The notes beneath the pieces were generated by a model, which was given only the letters and a program-made list of their open reading frames with translations, was not told the DNA's origin and did no database searches. A stretch of 24,334 nt of DNA from positions 1-24,334 of IMG/VR virus record IMGVR_UViG_3300048834_001380; one strand, written 5' to 3'. The position numbers were made by a program, and so were the translations under genes. This document shows positions 6,936-13,945 of the stretch, piece by piece. This stretch comes from a virus. Each line of letters opens with the position of its first letter. Within the stretch, counting starts at the first letter, position 1.

Positions 6936-7120
6936 AGCGCACACCGCCCGCAAAGCCAGCGGCTGATGGCAAGCCGAAGGGGCTTGCGTGTCCCACCTGC
7001 GGGTGCCAGCACTTCGAGGTGCTGTACACGCGAGCGACGTTCATGGGCACGATCCGCCGGCGCCGGCAATGTCGCCATTGCGGTCGCCGAGTCACGACCT
7101 CCGAGCGCCTGGGAGCCTGA
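6932..7120 (+). CDS. Small zinc-ribbon protein, NrdR-like
   Basis: 62 residues, ATGA overlap with the terminase stop. It has two CxxC knuckles, CPTCGC and CRHCG, the second within RRRRQCRHCGRRVTTSERL. This closely recalls the zinc ribbon that starts NrdR, the ribonucleotide reductase repressor (CPxC ... IRRRRECxxCGxRFTT). The ATP-cone that gives NrdR nucleotide sensing is absent, so this is an isolated ribbon with an Ala/Pro/Lys-rich N-terminus. It may be a DNA-binding phage regulator like the small zinc-finger activators of other phages, or a packaging accessory. Binding to zinc and DNA is inferred from the motif. Confidence 0.7.
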   Translation: MKRTPPAKPAADGKPKGLACPTCGCQHFEVLYTRATFMGTIRRRRQCRHCGRRVTTSERLGA

Positions 7121-7246
7121 CACGGTCGTCGAGGTTCTACCGGTGGAACAAACCGGTCCATTGGTGCCGCGAAGCGGGCAGATCACTTGGCCGCTGCATA
7201 GGGAGCCCGTGTGGGGCCGTTCGATGCGGCCCTCCGGAGTGCCCCA

Positions 7247-7447
7247 ATGCCCGACCCCGAACTTGAGCAGGCCATTCGCGACAACGCGTCGCAGCCCGCA
7301 AAGGCGGCGGTGGACGGCCAGTCCGTCGAGCAGCACCCGCTGAAGGACCAGATCGAGGCCGACCGCTACCTCGCGTCCAAGGACGCCGCGAGGAAGCCCG
7401 GCCTCGGCATCAAGTTCGCCAAGATCGTCCCCCCCGGCTCCGTCTGA
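7247..7447 (+). CDS. Small head protein between terminase and portal
   Basis: 66 residues from ATG 7247, with GGAG seven bases upstream. An upstream in-frame GTG at 7211 would add 12 residues. The protein is short, charged and helical (PELEQAIRDNASQPAKA, HPLKDQIEADRYLASKDAA) and ends in FAKIVPPGSV. Its position between terminase and portal is that of gpW-type head-tail joining proteins, but sequence similarity to gpW is not evident to me. It is likely a minor head or connector component. The gap of about 126 bases before it is unremarkable. Confidence 0.6.
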   Translation: MPDPELEQAIRDNASQPAKAAVDGQSVEQHPLKDQIEADRYLASKDAARKPGLGIKFAKIVPPGSV

Positions 7448-7459
7448 CCTGCACCACCG

Positions 7460-9022
7460 ATGCTCAAGACCATCGCCAACCTGCTGAATCGAAACGGCCG
7501 TCCCGCCGAGCGGAGCACGGACGCTCCGCGCGGCGGCCGGGGTCGACGGGTCGTGATGGCGAAGTTCGACTCGGCACAGACGACCTCCGACAACCGGAAG
7601 CACTGGGCCAACGCGGACGGCCTCTCGCCCAACGCGGCGGTGAATCCCGAAGTTCGGCGGATCCTCCGGAACCGCGCGCGGTACGAGGTTGCCAACAACT
7701 CCTACGCCAAAGGGATCGCCCTCACCCTCGCCAACGACACCATCGGCACCGGTCCTCGGCTGCAGATGCTCACGGATGACGCCGATGCCAATGCCCGCAT
7801 CGAGGACGCGTTCGAGACGTGGTCCCGGGCGGTGGACCTTGCCGGCAAGCTCCGAACCATGCGGCTGGCGCGGGCCGAAAGCGGCGAGGCGTTCGCCCTC
7901 CTGGTCAACAACCCCGCGATCGCGTCATGGGGATCGCCCGTCTCCCTTGACCTCAAGCTCATCGAGGCGGACCAGGTCTGCACCCCGCTGCTGCGGCGCG
8001 GGCGCACCGACGAAGTCGACGGGATCGTGCTCGATCAGTGGGGAAACCCCTCTGCCTACCGCGTGCTGAAGCGGCATCCCGGTGACAGCGGGCTTCTCCG
8101 TGCCCCCATCGACGACCTGACCGCCTACGACACGTTCGCAGCGTCAGCCGTCGTGCACTACTTCCGCTCCGATCGGCCCGGGCAGCTCCGCGGCATCCCG
8201 GACATCACGCCGGCTCTCCCGCTGTTCGCGCAGCTGCGCCGGTACACGCTCGCGACCATCGCCGCCGCCGAGACGGCCGCCAACTTCGCCGCCGTGATCT
8301 ACACCGACGCTCCTCCCAACGGCGAAGCCGACCCGCTGGAGCCGATGGATGAGGTCGAGCTCGAGCAGCGCCTGGCGACGGTGCTCCCCGGCGGCTGGAA
8401 GCTTGGGCAGGTCCACGCTGAGCAGCCGACGACCACCTTCGGCGAGTTCAAACGTGAGATCCTCAACGAGATCGCCCGCTGCCTGAACATGCCGTTCAAC
8501 GTCGCGGCGGGGAACTCCTCGGGTTACAACTACGCCAGTGGCCGCCTGGACCACCAGGTGTACTTCAAGAGCATCCGCGTCGAGCAGCACCACCTGCAGC
8601 TCGCGGTGCTCGACCGACTCCTCAAAGCGTGGCTCAACGAAGCCGTGCTCGTTGAGGGGCTGCTCCCGCAGTCGCTCCGTGAGCGCGGGGTAGCGCTGCC
8701 CGAGCACGCATGGTTCTGGGATGGCGTCGAGCACGTCGATCCCGCCAAGGAAGCGACCGCCCAGGCCACGCGACTGGCCAACCACACGACCACGCTCGCC
8801 GCTGAGTACGCCCGCCAGGGGCGTGACTGGGAGCAGGAGCTCCGCCAGCGTGCCAAAGAGCTCGTGCTCATGGATTCACTCGGACTGACCCCCGCCCCCC
8901 AGACCACCGCGGCTCCCGCGGGCAACGCGCCTGCACCCACAGAGGACGACACCGATGGCAACGACGACTCCGACCGCTCCCGCTCCGAAGACTCGGCTCG
9001 CGCCCAGGCGTCTGTGGCTTGA
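7460..9022 (+). CDS. Portal protein, lambda gpB-like family
   Basis: 520 residues, a normal length for the lambda-type portal family (Phage_portal_2). Recognisable segments are the N-terminal NPEVRRILRNRARYEVANNS followed by GIALTLANDTIGTGP, the central YNYASGRLDHQVYFKS, and a disordered acidic, Ala/Pro-rich C-terminus (PAPTEDDTDGNDDSD). It would form the dodecameric ring through which DNA enters and leaves the head, and which docks both TerL and the tail connector. The next gene starts 68 bases before its stop, so the last 22 codons are read in two frames. The order terminase, small protein, portal, protease, capsid is the classical head module order. Confidence 0.92.
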   Translation: MLKTIANLLNRNGRPAERSTDAPRGGRGRRVVMAKFDSAQTTSDNRKHWANADGLSPNAAVNPEVRRILRNRARYEVANNSYAKGIALTLANDTIGTGPRLQMLTDDADANARIEDAFETWSRAVDLAGKLRTMRLARAESGEAFALLVNNPAIASWGSPVSLDLKLIEADQVCTPLLRRGRTDEVDGIVLDQWGNPSAYRVLKRHPGDSGLLRAPIDDLTAYDTFAASAVVHYFRSDRPGQLRGIPDITPALPLFAQLRRYTLATIAAAETAANFAAVIYTDAPPNGEADPLEPMDEVELEQRLATVLPGGWKLGQVHAEQPTTTFGEFKREILNEIARCLNMPFNVAAGNSSGYNYASGRLDHQVYFKSIRVEQHHLQLAVLDRLLKAWLNEAVLVEGLLPQSLRERGVALPEHAWFWDGVEHVDPAKEATAQATRLANHTTTLAAEYARQGRDWEQELRQRAKELVLMDSLGLTPAPQTTAAPAGNAPAPTEDDTDGNDDSDRSRSEDSARAQASVA

Positions 9023-10928
9023 GGCCGCTGCTGCGCCCGCGGGCACCTCTCCGCTCACGCTCACTGGCACGGCGGAGATCACCGCCATCGCCGCTGGCGC
9101 TGATGCCGAGAAGGCCTTGCCGCGGTTCAAGATGCTGGCGTACACGGGTGGTGCCATGCGCGTCGCCGGGTGGCGCCACCCCGTGGTTCTTGATCTCGCC
9201 GGGCTGTCGGTCCCGTCGCAGAATCGCCCCATCCGCTTCGCGCACGATCCGGCCGCGGGCGTCGGTCACACCGACGCGATCAAGGTCGAGGGCGGCCAGC
9301 TCGTGGCGACCGGTGTCATCTCGCGCGACACCGCGACCGCCCGCGAGGTGGTCGCGTCCTCGCGGAACGGTTTCCCGTGGCAGGCGTCCGTCGGCGCCAG
9401 CGTCGAGGAGTTCGAGTTCATCCGCGAGTCACAGAAGGCGATCGTGAACGGCCAGGAGTTCGCCGGCCCCGTCAACGTAGTCCGCAAGGCCACGCTGGGC
9501 GAGATCAGCTTCGTCGACCTCGGCGCCGACGGGCGCACCTGCGCCTCCATCGCCGCCCAGCAGGGCGGTGGCACTCCGGCGGGCGGTGATGCCGACCCCG
9601 CGCCCGGCGCCGGCGCTGCCGCGCTCCGCGCCGAGGCCCTCGCGGAGACCAGCCGCATCGCGGCGATCCGGAAGGTCTGCGCGGGTAAGCACCTGGACAT
9701 CGAGGCTCAGGCCATCCGCGATGGCTGGGATGCGACCCGCACGGAGCTCGAGGTGCTCCGCGCCAGCCGCCCCAAGGCCCCGGCCATCCACGCGCCCGAC
9801 ACGAGCATCACGGGCGAGGTGCTCGAAGCCGCGTGCTTCCAGAGCGCCAAGCTCGAAGGCATCGAGAAGGTCTGCTCCGCGCAGGTGCTCGAGGTGGCGT
9901 CGAAGCGGTTCCAGAGCGGGCTGGGTCTGCAGGAGCTGCTCATCGAGGCCGCCATCGCCAACGGCTACACCGGCCGCACCTTCCGCGACAGCCGCCGCGT
10001 CCTCGAGGCCGCCTTCGGACGGGGCATCGAGGCGGGGATGACCATCATCGACGTGGGCGGCATCCTCTCCAACGTCGCCAACAAGTTCCTGCTCGAGGGC
10101 TTCTTCAGCGTCGAGCGCGTGTGGCGGAGCATCTGCGCCGTCCGCAACGTGAGCGACTTCAAGACGGTCACAAGCTACCGCCTGGTCGGCAAGGACCAGT
10201 ACGAGCAAGTCGCCCCGGGCGGCGAGCTCAAGCACGGCACCCTGGGCGAGGAGACCTACAGCAACAAGGCCGACACCTATGGTCTGATGCTGTCGATCGA
10301 CCGCCGCGACATCATCAATGACGACCTGGGCGCCATCACAACCGTGCCCCGCAAGCTCGGCCGCGGCTCGGGCCTCAAGATCAACGACGTGTTCTGGACG
10401 GCGTTCATGAACAACGCCGCGTTCTTCGCCGTCGGCAACAAGAACTTCATCTCGGGCGCGGACACCGCGCTGGGCATCGACGGCCTCACCAAGGGAGAGG
10501 TCACGTTCATGGACCTCGTGGACTCCGACGGCAAGCCCACGGGCGTCATGCCGTCGATCCTCCTGGTGCCGACGGCGCTCTCAGCAGTTGGCACGCAGCT
10601 CTACAAGAGCATCGAGATGCGAGACACCACGGCGAACACCAAGTTCCCCGTGGCCAACCCGCACCAGGGCAAGTTCCGCATCGAGGTCAGCCGGTACCTG
10701 TCTAACGCGCTCTACACCGGCAACTCGGCCAAGGCGTGGTACCTACTCGCCGACCCGAGCGACCTGCCGGTCATCGAGATGGCGTTCCTCAACGGACAGG
10801 AGGCCCCGACCATCGAGACCTCCGACGCGGACTTCAGCCAGCTCGGCGTGCGGATGCGCGGGTACCACGACTTCGGCGTCGCACTGCAGGACCCCCGCGG
10901 CGGCGTGAAGAGCAAGGGTGAAGTCTGA
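8955..10928 (+). CDS. Prohead protease fused to major capsid protein (gpT-like)
   Basis: One uninterrupted frame of 657 residues. Residues ~50-200 are an HK97-type prohead protease, with likely triad H97 (FAHDP), S145 (QASVGA) and E183 (GEISFVDLGADGRT). The His-Ser-Glu order and spacing fit the U35/assemblin family. After an Ala/Gly/Pro-rich linker and a helical delta/scaffold-like stretch (~205-350), the C-terminal part resembles Mu gpT-like major head subunits (MTIIDVGGILSNVANKFLLEGFF, LSIDRRDIINDDLGAI). The fused protease would cut itself and the scaffold region away during maturation. ATG 8955 has GAGG eight bases upstream. Reading both families in one frame is direct observation; the maturation route is inferred. 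Confidence 0.88.
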   Translation: MATTTPTAPAPKTRLAPRRLWLEAAAAPAGTSPLTLTGTAEITAIAAGADAEKALPRFKMLAYTGGAMRVAGWRHPVVLDLAGLSVPSQNRPIRFAHDPAAGVGHTDAIKVEGGQLVATGVISRDTATAREVVASSRNGFPWQASVGASVEEFEFIRESQKAIVNGQEFAGPVNVVRKATLGEISFVDLGADGRTCASIAAQQGGGTPAGGDADPAPGAGAAALRAEALAETSRIAAIRKVCAGKHLDIEAQAIRDGWDATRTELEVLRASRPKAPAIHAPDTSITGEVLEAACFQSAKLEGIEKVCSAQVLEVASKRFQSGLGLQELLIEAAIANGYTGRTFRDSRRVLEAAFGRGIEAGMTIIDVGGILSNVANKFLLEGFFSVERVWRSICAVRNVSDFKTVTSYRLVGKDQYEQVAPGGELKHGTLGEETYSNKADTYGLMLSIDRRDIINDDLGAITTVPRKLGRGSGLKINDVFWTAFMNNAAFFAVGNKNFISGADTALGIDGLTKGEVTFMDLVDSDGKPTGVMPSILLVPTALSAVGTQLYKSIEMRDTTANTKFPVANPHQGKFRIEVSRYLSNALYTGNSAKAWYLLADPSDLPVIEMAFLNGQEAPTIETSDADFSQLGVRMRGYHDFGVALQDPRGGVKSKGEV

Positions 10929-11353
10929 TGGCGGATGAAGTCCCGATTGGTGGTGGGAAAGAGGGCGACATTGAGCCCGGTGGACCAGGTGGCCCTGGAC
11001 CTGGCGCAGGAGGATCAACGATGGCGACGACGTTTGTTCACGAGGGCGACGCGATCGACTACACCCCGGGGGCCGACACCCCGGCGGGTACCGTGGTCGT
11101 GCAGAACGAGTTGGTTGGAGTCACGGGCGCGGCTATCAAGGCGGGCCAGCTCGGCTCGCTCGCGGTCGCGGGCGTGTTCGACTTCCCCAAGGCCGTGGGC
11201 GTCGGCACCGGCAATGTCGTCGGCGGCCTGGCCTACTGGGACAACACCAACAAAGTTGCCACCAAGACCGCCACCGGCAACAAGCTCATCGGCAAGCTCG
11301 TCAAGACCGCCGCGGACGCGGACACGGTCATGCGCATCCGCATGTCGCAGTAA
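10928..11353 (+). CDS. DUF2190 capsid decoration/cement-like protein
   Basis: 141 residues if started at ATG 10928, which overlaps the capsid stop (TGATG). The family domain itself begins at the internal ATG 11021 (ATTFVHEGDAIDYTPG), which has a very strong AGGAGG seven bases upstream, so a 110-residue form is likely the main product. The domain has the small beta-rich pattern AGTVVVQNELVGVTG and GNVVGGLAYWDNTNKVAT typical of DUF2190, often found right after the major capsid gene and thought to decorate or stabilise the head. The optional 31-residue leader is rich in Gly and Pro (GGPGGPGPGAGG). Two-start expression is possible. Confidence 0.78.
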   Translation: MADEVPIGGGKEGDIEPGGPGGPGPGAGGSTMATTFVHEGDAIDYTPGADTPAGTVVVQNELVGVTGAAIKAGQLGSLAVAGVFDFPKAVGVGTGNVVGGLAYWDNTNKVATKTATGNKLIGKLVKTAADADTVMRIRMSQ

Positions 11354-11365
11354 GGAGCGCTCCCT

Positions 11366-11749
11366 GTGGCGGACCTGCTCGAACAGGGCGCGGCGTTCCT
11401 GGACGACCAGCGGCACAAGCACATGAGCCGCACCGTGGTGTACCAGCGCGGGGCCGAAGCCAAAGAGGTCCTGGCGACCATCGGCAAGACCGAATTCGAG
11501 CAGGCCGACGACGCGGGGCTGATCCACCGCGTCGAGTCGCGGGACTTCCTTGTGCGGACGGCGGAACTGGACGTCGGGGCCGGTCCGATCATCCCGCGTG
11601 CCGGAGACCAGGTGCGAGAGGCGGTTGGGGCGCAGGTGTTCGTGTACGAGGTCAACGCGCCGGGCGGGCAGCCCGCGTTCCGGTACAGCGACCCGTTCCG
11701 CAGAGTTCTTCGGATTCACACCAAGCACATCGCCACGGAGACAACGTGA
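11366..11749 (+). CDS. Putative head-tail connector/head closure protein
   Basis: 127 residues from GTG 11366, with AAGGAG nine bases upstream. After a helical N-terminus (ADLLEQGAAFLDDQRHKHMS), the remainder is beta-rich (TVVYQRGAEAKEVLATIGKTEF, FLVRTAELDVGAGPIIPRAGDQV). This layout, helix then small beta-barrel, is that of head-closure or lambda FII-like proteins, and the position after capsid and decoration genes fits. Assignment rests on position and secondary-structure pattern, not a clear motif. It overlaps the next gene by four bases. Confidence 0.6.
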   Translation: MADLLEQGAAFLDDQRHKHMSRTVVYQRGAEAKEVLATIGKTEFEQADDAGLIHRVESRDFLVRTAELDVGAGPIIPRAGDQVREAVGAQVFVYEVNAPGGQPAFRYSDPFRRVLRIHTKHIATETT

Positions 11750-12003
11750 CCAACGGGAATGGACAGAACGGGACCAAGGCGAGGTGGGCGGGCGTGCTGG
11801 TCACGGTAGTGCTCGCCGCCGGCGCGATGACTGTGCAGTGGGGCGTGGTGACCACCAAACTCCAGCAGGTCGAGAAGCGCCTCGACGAGTTCATCGGTGA
11901 GGCGCGCTCGATCCGCACCGACTATCAGGCGATGGAGCGCCGCGTCTCTTACCTGGAAGGCAAGGTGGCGGGCCTGAACGCGGCGCTGGAGGCCCGTCCA
12001 TGA
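11746..12003 (+). CDS. Small membrane protein with coiled coil
   Basis: 85 residues, GTG start overlapping the upstream stop (GTGA). A short polar N-terminus precedes one membrane segment at about residues 14-33 (WAGVLVTVVLAAGAMTVQWG). A heptad-like helix follows (KLQQVEKRLDEFIGEARS, MERRVSYLEGKVAGLNAAL), so it is predicted to be a bitopic protein with a coiled-coil domain. This resembles XhlA-like or spanin/holin-accessory layouts, but placement inside the connector genes is unusual for lysis genes. It could instead be a membrane-associated tail or exclusion factor. Topology is well supported; function is not. Confidence 0.65.
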   Translation: MTNGNGQNGTKARWAGVLVTVVLAAGAMTVQWGVVTTKLQQVEKRLDEFIGEARSIRTDYQAMERRVSYLEGKVAGLNAALEARP

Positions 12004-12431
12004 GCACCATCGCCGGCATCGCCGACGCCATCACCGCGTACATCAACACGGGAACGTTCTCCCAACCGGTGAACGCCGTGCGGATGTACCAGCCCGCGTT
12101 CACGCTGGAGGAGTTGGCCGACCTGCGCGTCTCGGTCGTGCCCCGGACCACGGCGATCACGGCCGCCAGCCGCGACAGCAGCGTGTTCGAGTGCGTGATC
12201 GACGTGGGTGTGCAGAAGAAGCTCTCCGCCGAAGGTGCGGAGGGCGAGATTGACGCCCTGCTTGACCTGGTCGAAGAGATCACGGACCACCTGCGCCAGA
12301 AGCGACTGTCGGATGCGCCGGAGGCGGCATGGGCCGGCATCGCCCACGAGCCTGTGGTGTCGAGCGAGTCGCTGGAGCAACACCGGGTGTTCACGAGCGT
12401 CCTGAGCGTCACGTACCGGGTGCGGAGGTAG
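12000..12431 (+). CDS. Putative tail terminator/tail completion protein
   Basis: 143 residues, ATGA overlap with the previous gene. The pattern is an N-terminal helix (IAGIADAITAYINTG), beta strands (RVSVVPRTTAITAASRDSS, FECVIDVGVQKKL), a long helix (EIDALLDLVEEITDHLRQKR) and a final beta hairpin (VFTSVLSVTYRVRR). This alpha/beta pattern and the location between connector and tail tube genes fit tail terminator proteins such as lambda gpU-like folds. No diagnostic motif is visible, so the call is by position and secondary structure. Confidence 0.6.
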   Translation: MSTIAGIADAITAYINTGTFSQPVNAVRMYQPAFTLEELADLRVSVVPRTTAITAASRDSSVFECVIDVGVQKKLSAEGAEGEIDALLDLVEEITDHLRQKRLSDAPEAAWAGIAHEPVVSSESLEQHRVFTSVLSVTYRVRR

Positions 12432-12433
12432 CC

Positions 12434-12691
12434 GTGCGGAACATCGTGTTTATCAAGGTGGAGCTTGAGGAGAGCGACCGGCCCCTTTCCGATTCGCCGC
12501 TGGTGGCGACGTTCACGCTCATGGCGGCGCACACGAACACGCAGCCCATGACGCTATCCGACGGCAAGGGCGTCGAAATCCCGGTGCCGGCGGGCGTGCA
12601 GCTCCCGTTCGAGCGGGTCAACCTGGCGGACATCTACGTGCGGAGCAAGTCGGGCGATGTGGCATATGCGGTCGGCCACACGGCCGGATAG
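12434..12691 (+). CDS. Hypothetical small beta-rich tail-region protein
   Basis: 85 residues from GTG 12434, with GGAGG five bases upstream. It is almost wholly beta-type (NIVFIKVELEESDRP, ATFTLMAAHTNTQPMTLSDG) and contains ERVNLADIYVRSKSGDVAYAVG, suggesting a small beta-sandwich. No family is recognised. It lies between the tail terminator-like and tail tube genes and is likely a minor virion component such as a neck or tail decoration protein. It is well supported as coding because it fits the spacing and start signals of its neighbours. Confidence 0.6.
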   Translation: MRNIVFIKVELEESDRPLSDSPLVATFTLMAAHTNTQPMTLSDGKGVEIPVPAGVQLPFERVNLADIYVRSKSGDVAYAVGHTAG

Positions 12692-12706
12692 AGCAGGAGA
12701 AGGACG

Positions 12707-13135
12707 ATGGCGATCAAACTCGGCATGGAAGCCAAGCTCCTCTACAAGACCGGCGGTCAGGCCGGTGGCGGGGCGTGGACCGAACTCGGCAACACCCGTG
12801 ACGTCACGCTGAACCTAGAGGCGGGCGAGGCGGACGTGACGACACGTGCCAACAGCGGGTGGCGGGCCACCGTCGCCACGCTCAAGGAGGCCAGCGTCGA
12901 GTTCGAGATGGTGTGGGACACGGCGGATGCCGGGTTCACCGCCATCAAGAACGCGTTCTTCGGCAACGACCCGATCGGCTTCCAGATTCTCGATGAGACC
13001 AGCGGCCAGGGCCTGCAGGCGGACTTCTCCATCACGAACTTCTCGCGGAACGAGGCGCTGGAGGAGGCGATTACCGTGTCGGTCACCGCCAAGGTGACGT
13101 ACTCGGCGGCGGCGCCCTCATGGATCGGTGGTTAA
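12707..13135 (+). CDS. Major tail tube protein
   Basis: 142 residues, ATG 12707 preceded by AGGAGAAGG. The start MAIKLGMEAKLLYKTGG, then ELGNTRDVTLNLEAGEADVT and a repeated beta pattern ending FSRNEALEEAITVSVTAKV, are what I recognise from tail tube proteins of siphophage and related tails. These polymerise as hexameric rings around the tape measure. Its place directly before the chaperone pair and tape measure gene supports this. It is followed by a 64-base gap containing 11-bp tandem repeats. Confidence 0.85.
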   Translation: MAIKLGMEAKLLYKTGGQAGGGAWTELGNTRDVTLNLEAGEADVTTRANSGWRATVATLKEASVEFEMVWDTADAGFTAIKNAFFGNDPIGFQILDETSGQGLQADFSITNFSRNEALEEAITVSVTAKVTYSAAAPSWIGG

Positions 13136-13138
13136 GTC

Positions 13139-13182
13139 TGTCGGATCACTGTCGGGTTCGCGTCGGATTCCTGTCGGGTGCT
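13139..13182 (+). repeat. Four tandem 11-bp repeats in the late operon
   Basis: Between the tail tube stop and the ribosome-binding site of the chaperone gene lie four exact-period units: TGTCGGATCAC, TGTCGGGTTCG, CGTCGGATTCC and TGTCGGGTGCT. The core GTCGG(A/G)T is kept in all four. The 11-bp period is close to one helical turn, so all cores face the same side of the DNA. A regulatory or RNA-level role is possible. Confidence 0.75.
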
Positions 13183-13199
13183 GACTCACGGAGGCACGG

Positions 13200-13703
13200 A
13201 TGCAGTCATTCAAGGACAACCAAGGGCGGCAGTGGTCGGTCGAGATCAACGTCACCGCCATCAAGCGCGTGCGCGGCCTCACCGGCGAGGACCTCATGCA
13301 GGTCATCGAGGGGACGCTGATCGAGAAGCTGATCCGGGATCCCGTGTTGCTCTGCGATGTGGTCTACGCCATCTGCAAGCCCGAGGCGGACGCCCGCAGC
13401 GTTTCCGATGAGGAGTTCGGCAAGGCGATGGCGGGCGATGCCATCGAAGCCGCGACGACGGCGGTGCTGGAGGAACTCGTGGGTTTCTGCCCGAGCCCGA
13501 GGGACCGGGCCAACCTCGGGCGGGTGCTCCAGGCCACGCGGAAGGTGATGGACCGGGCGCGGGACCTGGTGGAGAAGAAGCTCGACAGCGGGGAACTGGA
13601 TCGGCTGGCGGACCGCCTGCTGGCAGAGGGATCACCGGAAGCGACTGCTGGAAGCTCGTCCATCAGTGCGCCGGAATCCTCGGCATCGACCCCGGCCCCC
13701 TGA
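13200..13703 (+). CDS. Tail assembly chaperone, G-like product
   Basis: 167 residues, ATG 13200 with GGAGG five bases upstream. It begins MQSFKDNQGRQWSVEINVTA and continues with a helical body (LIRDPVLLCDVVYAICKPEA, LGRVLQATRKVMDRARDLVEKKL). It ends in a low-complexity Ser/Ala/Pro tail (SSSISAPESSASTPAP) unlike the conserved part. The order tail tube, this gene, a short overlapping-frame gene, then tape measure is the hallmark of the G/GT chaperone pair that coats the tape measure during tail assembly. The odd tail suggests the stop frame is the non-shifted product. Confidence 0.8.
   Translation: MQSFKDNQGRQWSVEINVTAIKRVRGLTGEDLMQVIEGTLIEKLIRDPVLLCDVVYAICKPEADARSVSDEEFGKAMAGDAIEAATTAVLEELVGFCPSPRDRANLGRVLQATRKVMDRARDLVEKKLDSGELDRLADRLLAEGSPEATAGSSSISAPESSASTPAP
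13541..13703 (+). other. Probable -1 programmed frameshift zone
   Basis: In the -1 frame the sequence is open from at least 13541 to 13945. It encodes KLVHQCAGILGIDPGPLTLR leading without break into the second chaperone piece. No ATG, GTG or TTG exists in that frame between 13541 and 13717, so the conserved GIDPGPL part can only be made by shifting from the upstream frame. I see no canonical X XXY YYZ heptamer; the shift should occur before about 13650. Confidence 0.65.
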
Positions 13704-13717
13704 CCCTCCGTGATCTG

Positions 13718-13945
13718 GTGGCAATGCTCGACGGCAGGCAGCGCCACGACTGGTCGATCGCCTCCGCCGTCATGGCGCTCGTCGCCAACATCCACCGCGA
13801 CCCCAAGCGATCCCGCCGACTGAACCCCACCGACTTCGACCCCTTCGTCAAGCGCAACCGGCCCATCCCGGTCGGCGTGTCGGTCCTCAAGGACGTGTTC
13901 ATCGACGGCAAGATGCCCCCCATCCCCAAGGAGGCTCACGGATGA
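13718..13945 (+). CDS. Tail assembly chaperone, T-like frameshift extension
   Basis: 75 residues counted from GTG 13718, but the conserved family pattern starts upstream in the same frame (GILGIDPGPLTLRDLV, from about 13652). The usual product should therefore be a fusion with the preceding gene made by -1 frameshifting. The rest, MLDGRQRHDWSIASAVMAL then ANIHRDPKRSRRLNPTDFDP, is a pattern I associate with this class of tail chaperone. It ends overlapping the lipoprotein start by four bases. Independent initiation at 13718 is possible but would lose the conserved lead-in. In the GT form the T part would bind tail tube protein. Confidence 0.72.
   Translation: MAMLDGRQRHDWSIASAVMALVANIHRDPKRSRRLNPTDFDPFVKRNRPIPVGVSVLKDVFIDGKMPPIPKEAHG

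Noticed and set aside
5622-6953. A 443-codon minus-strand frame opposite the terminase
   Set aside because: Shadow of TerL in GC-rich sequence; no domain and opposite to the operon direction.
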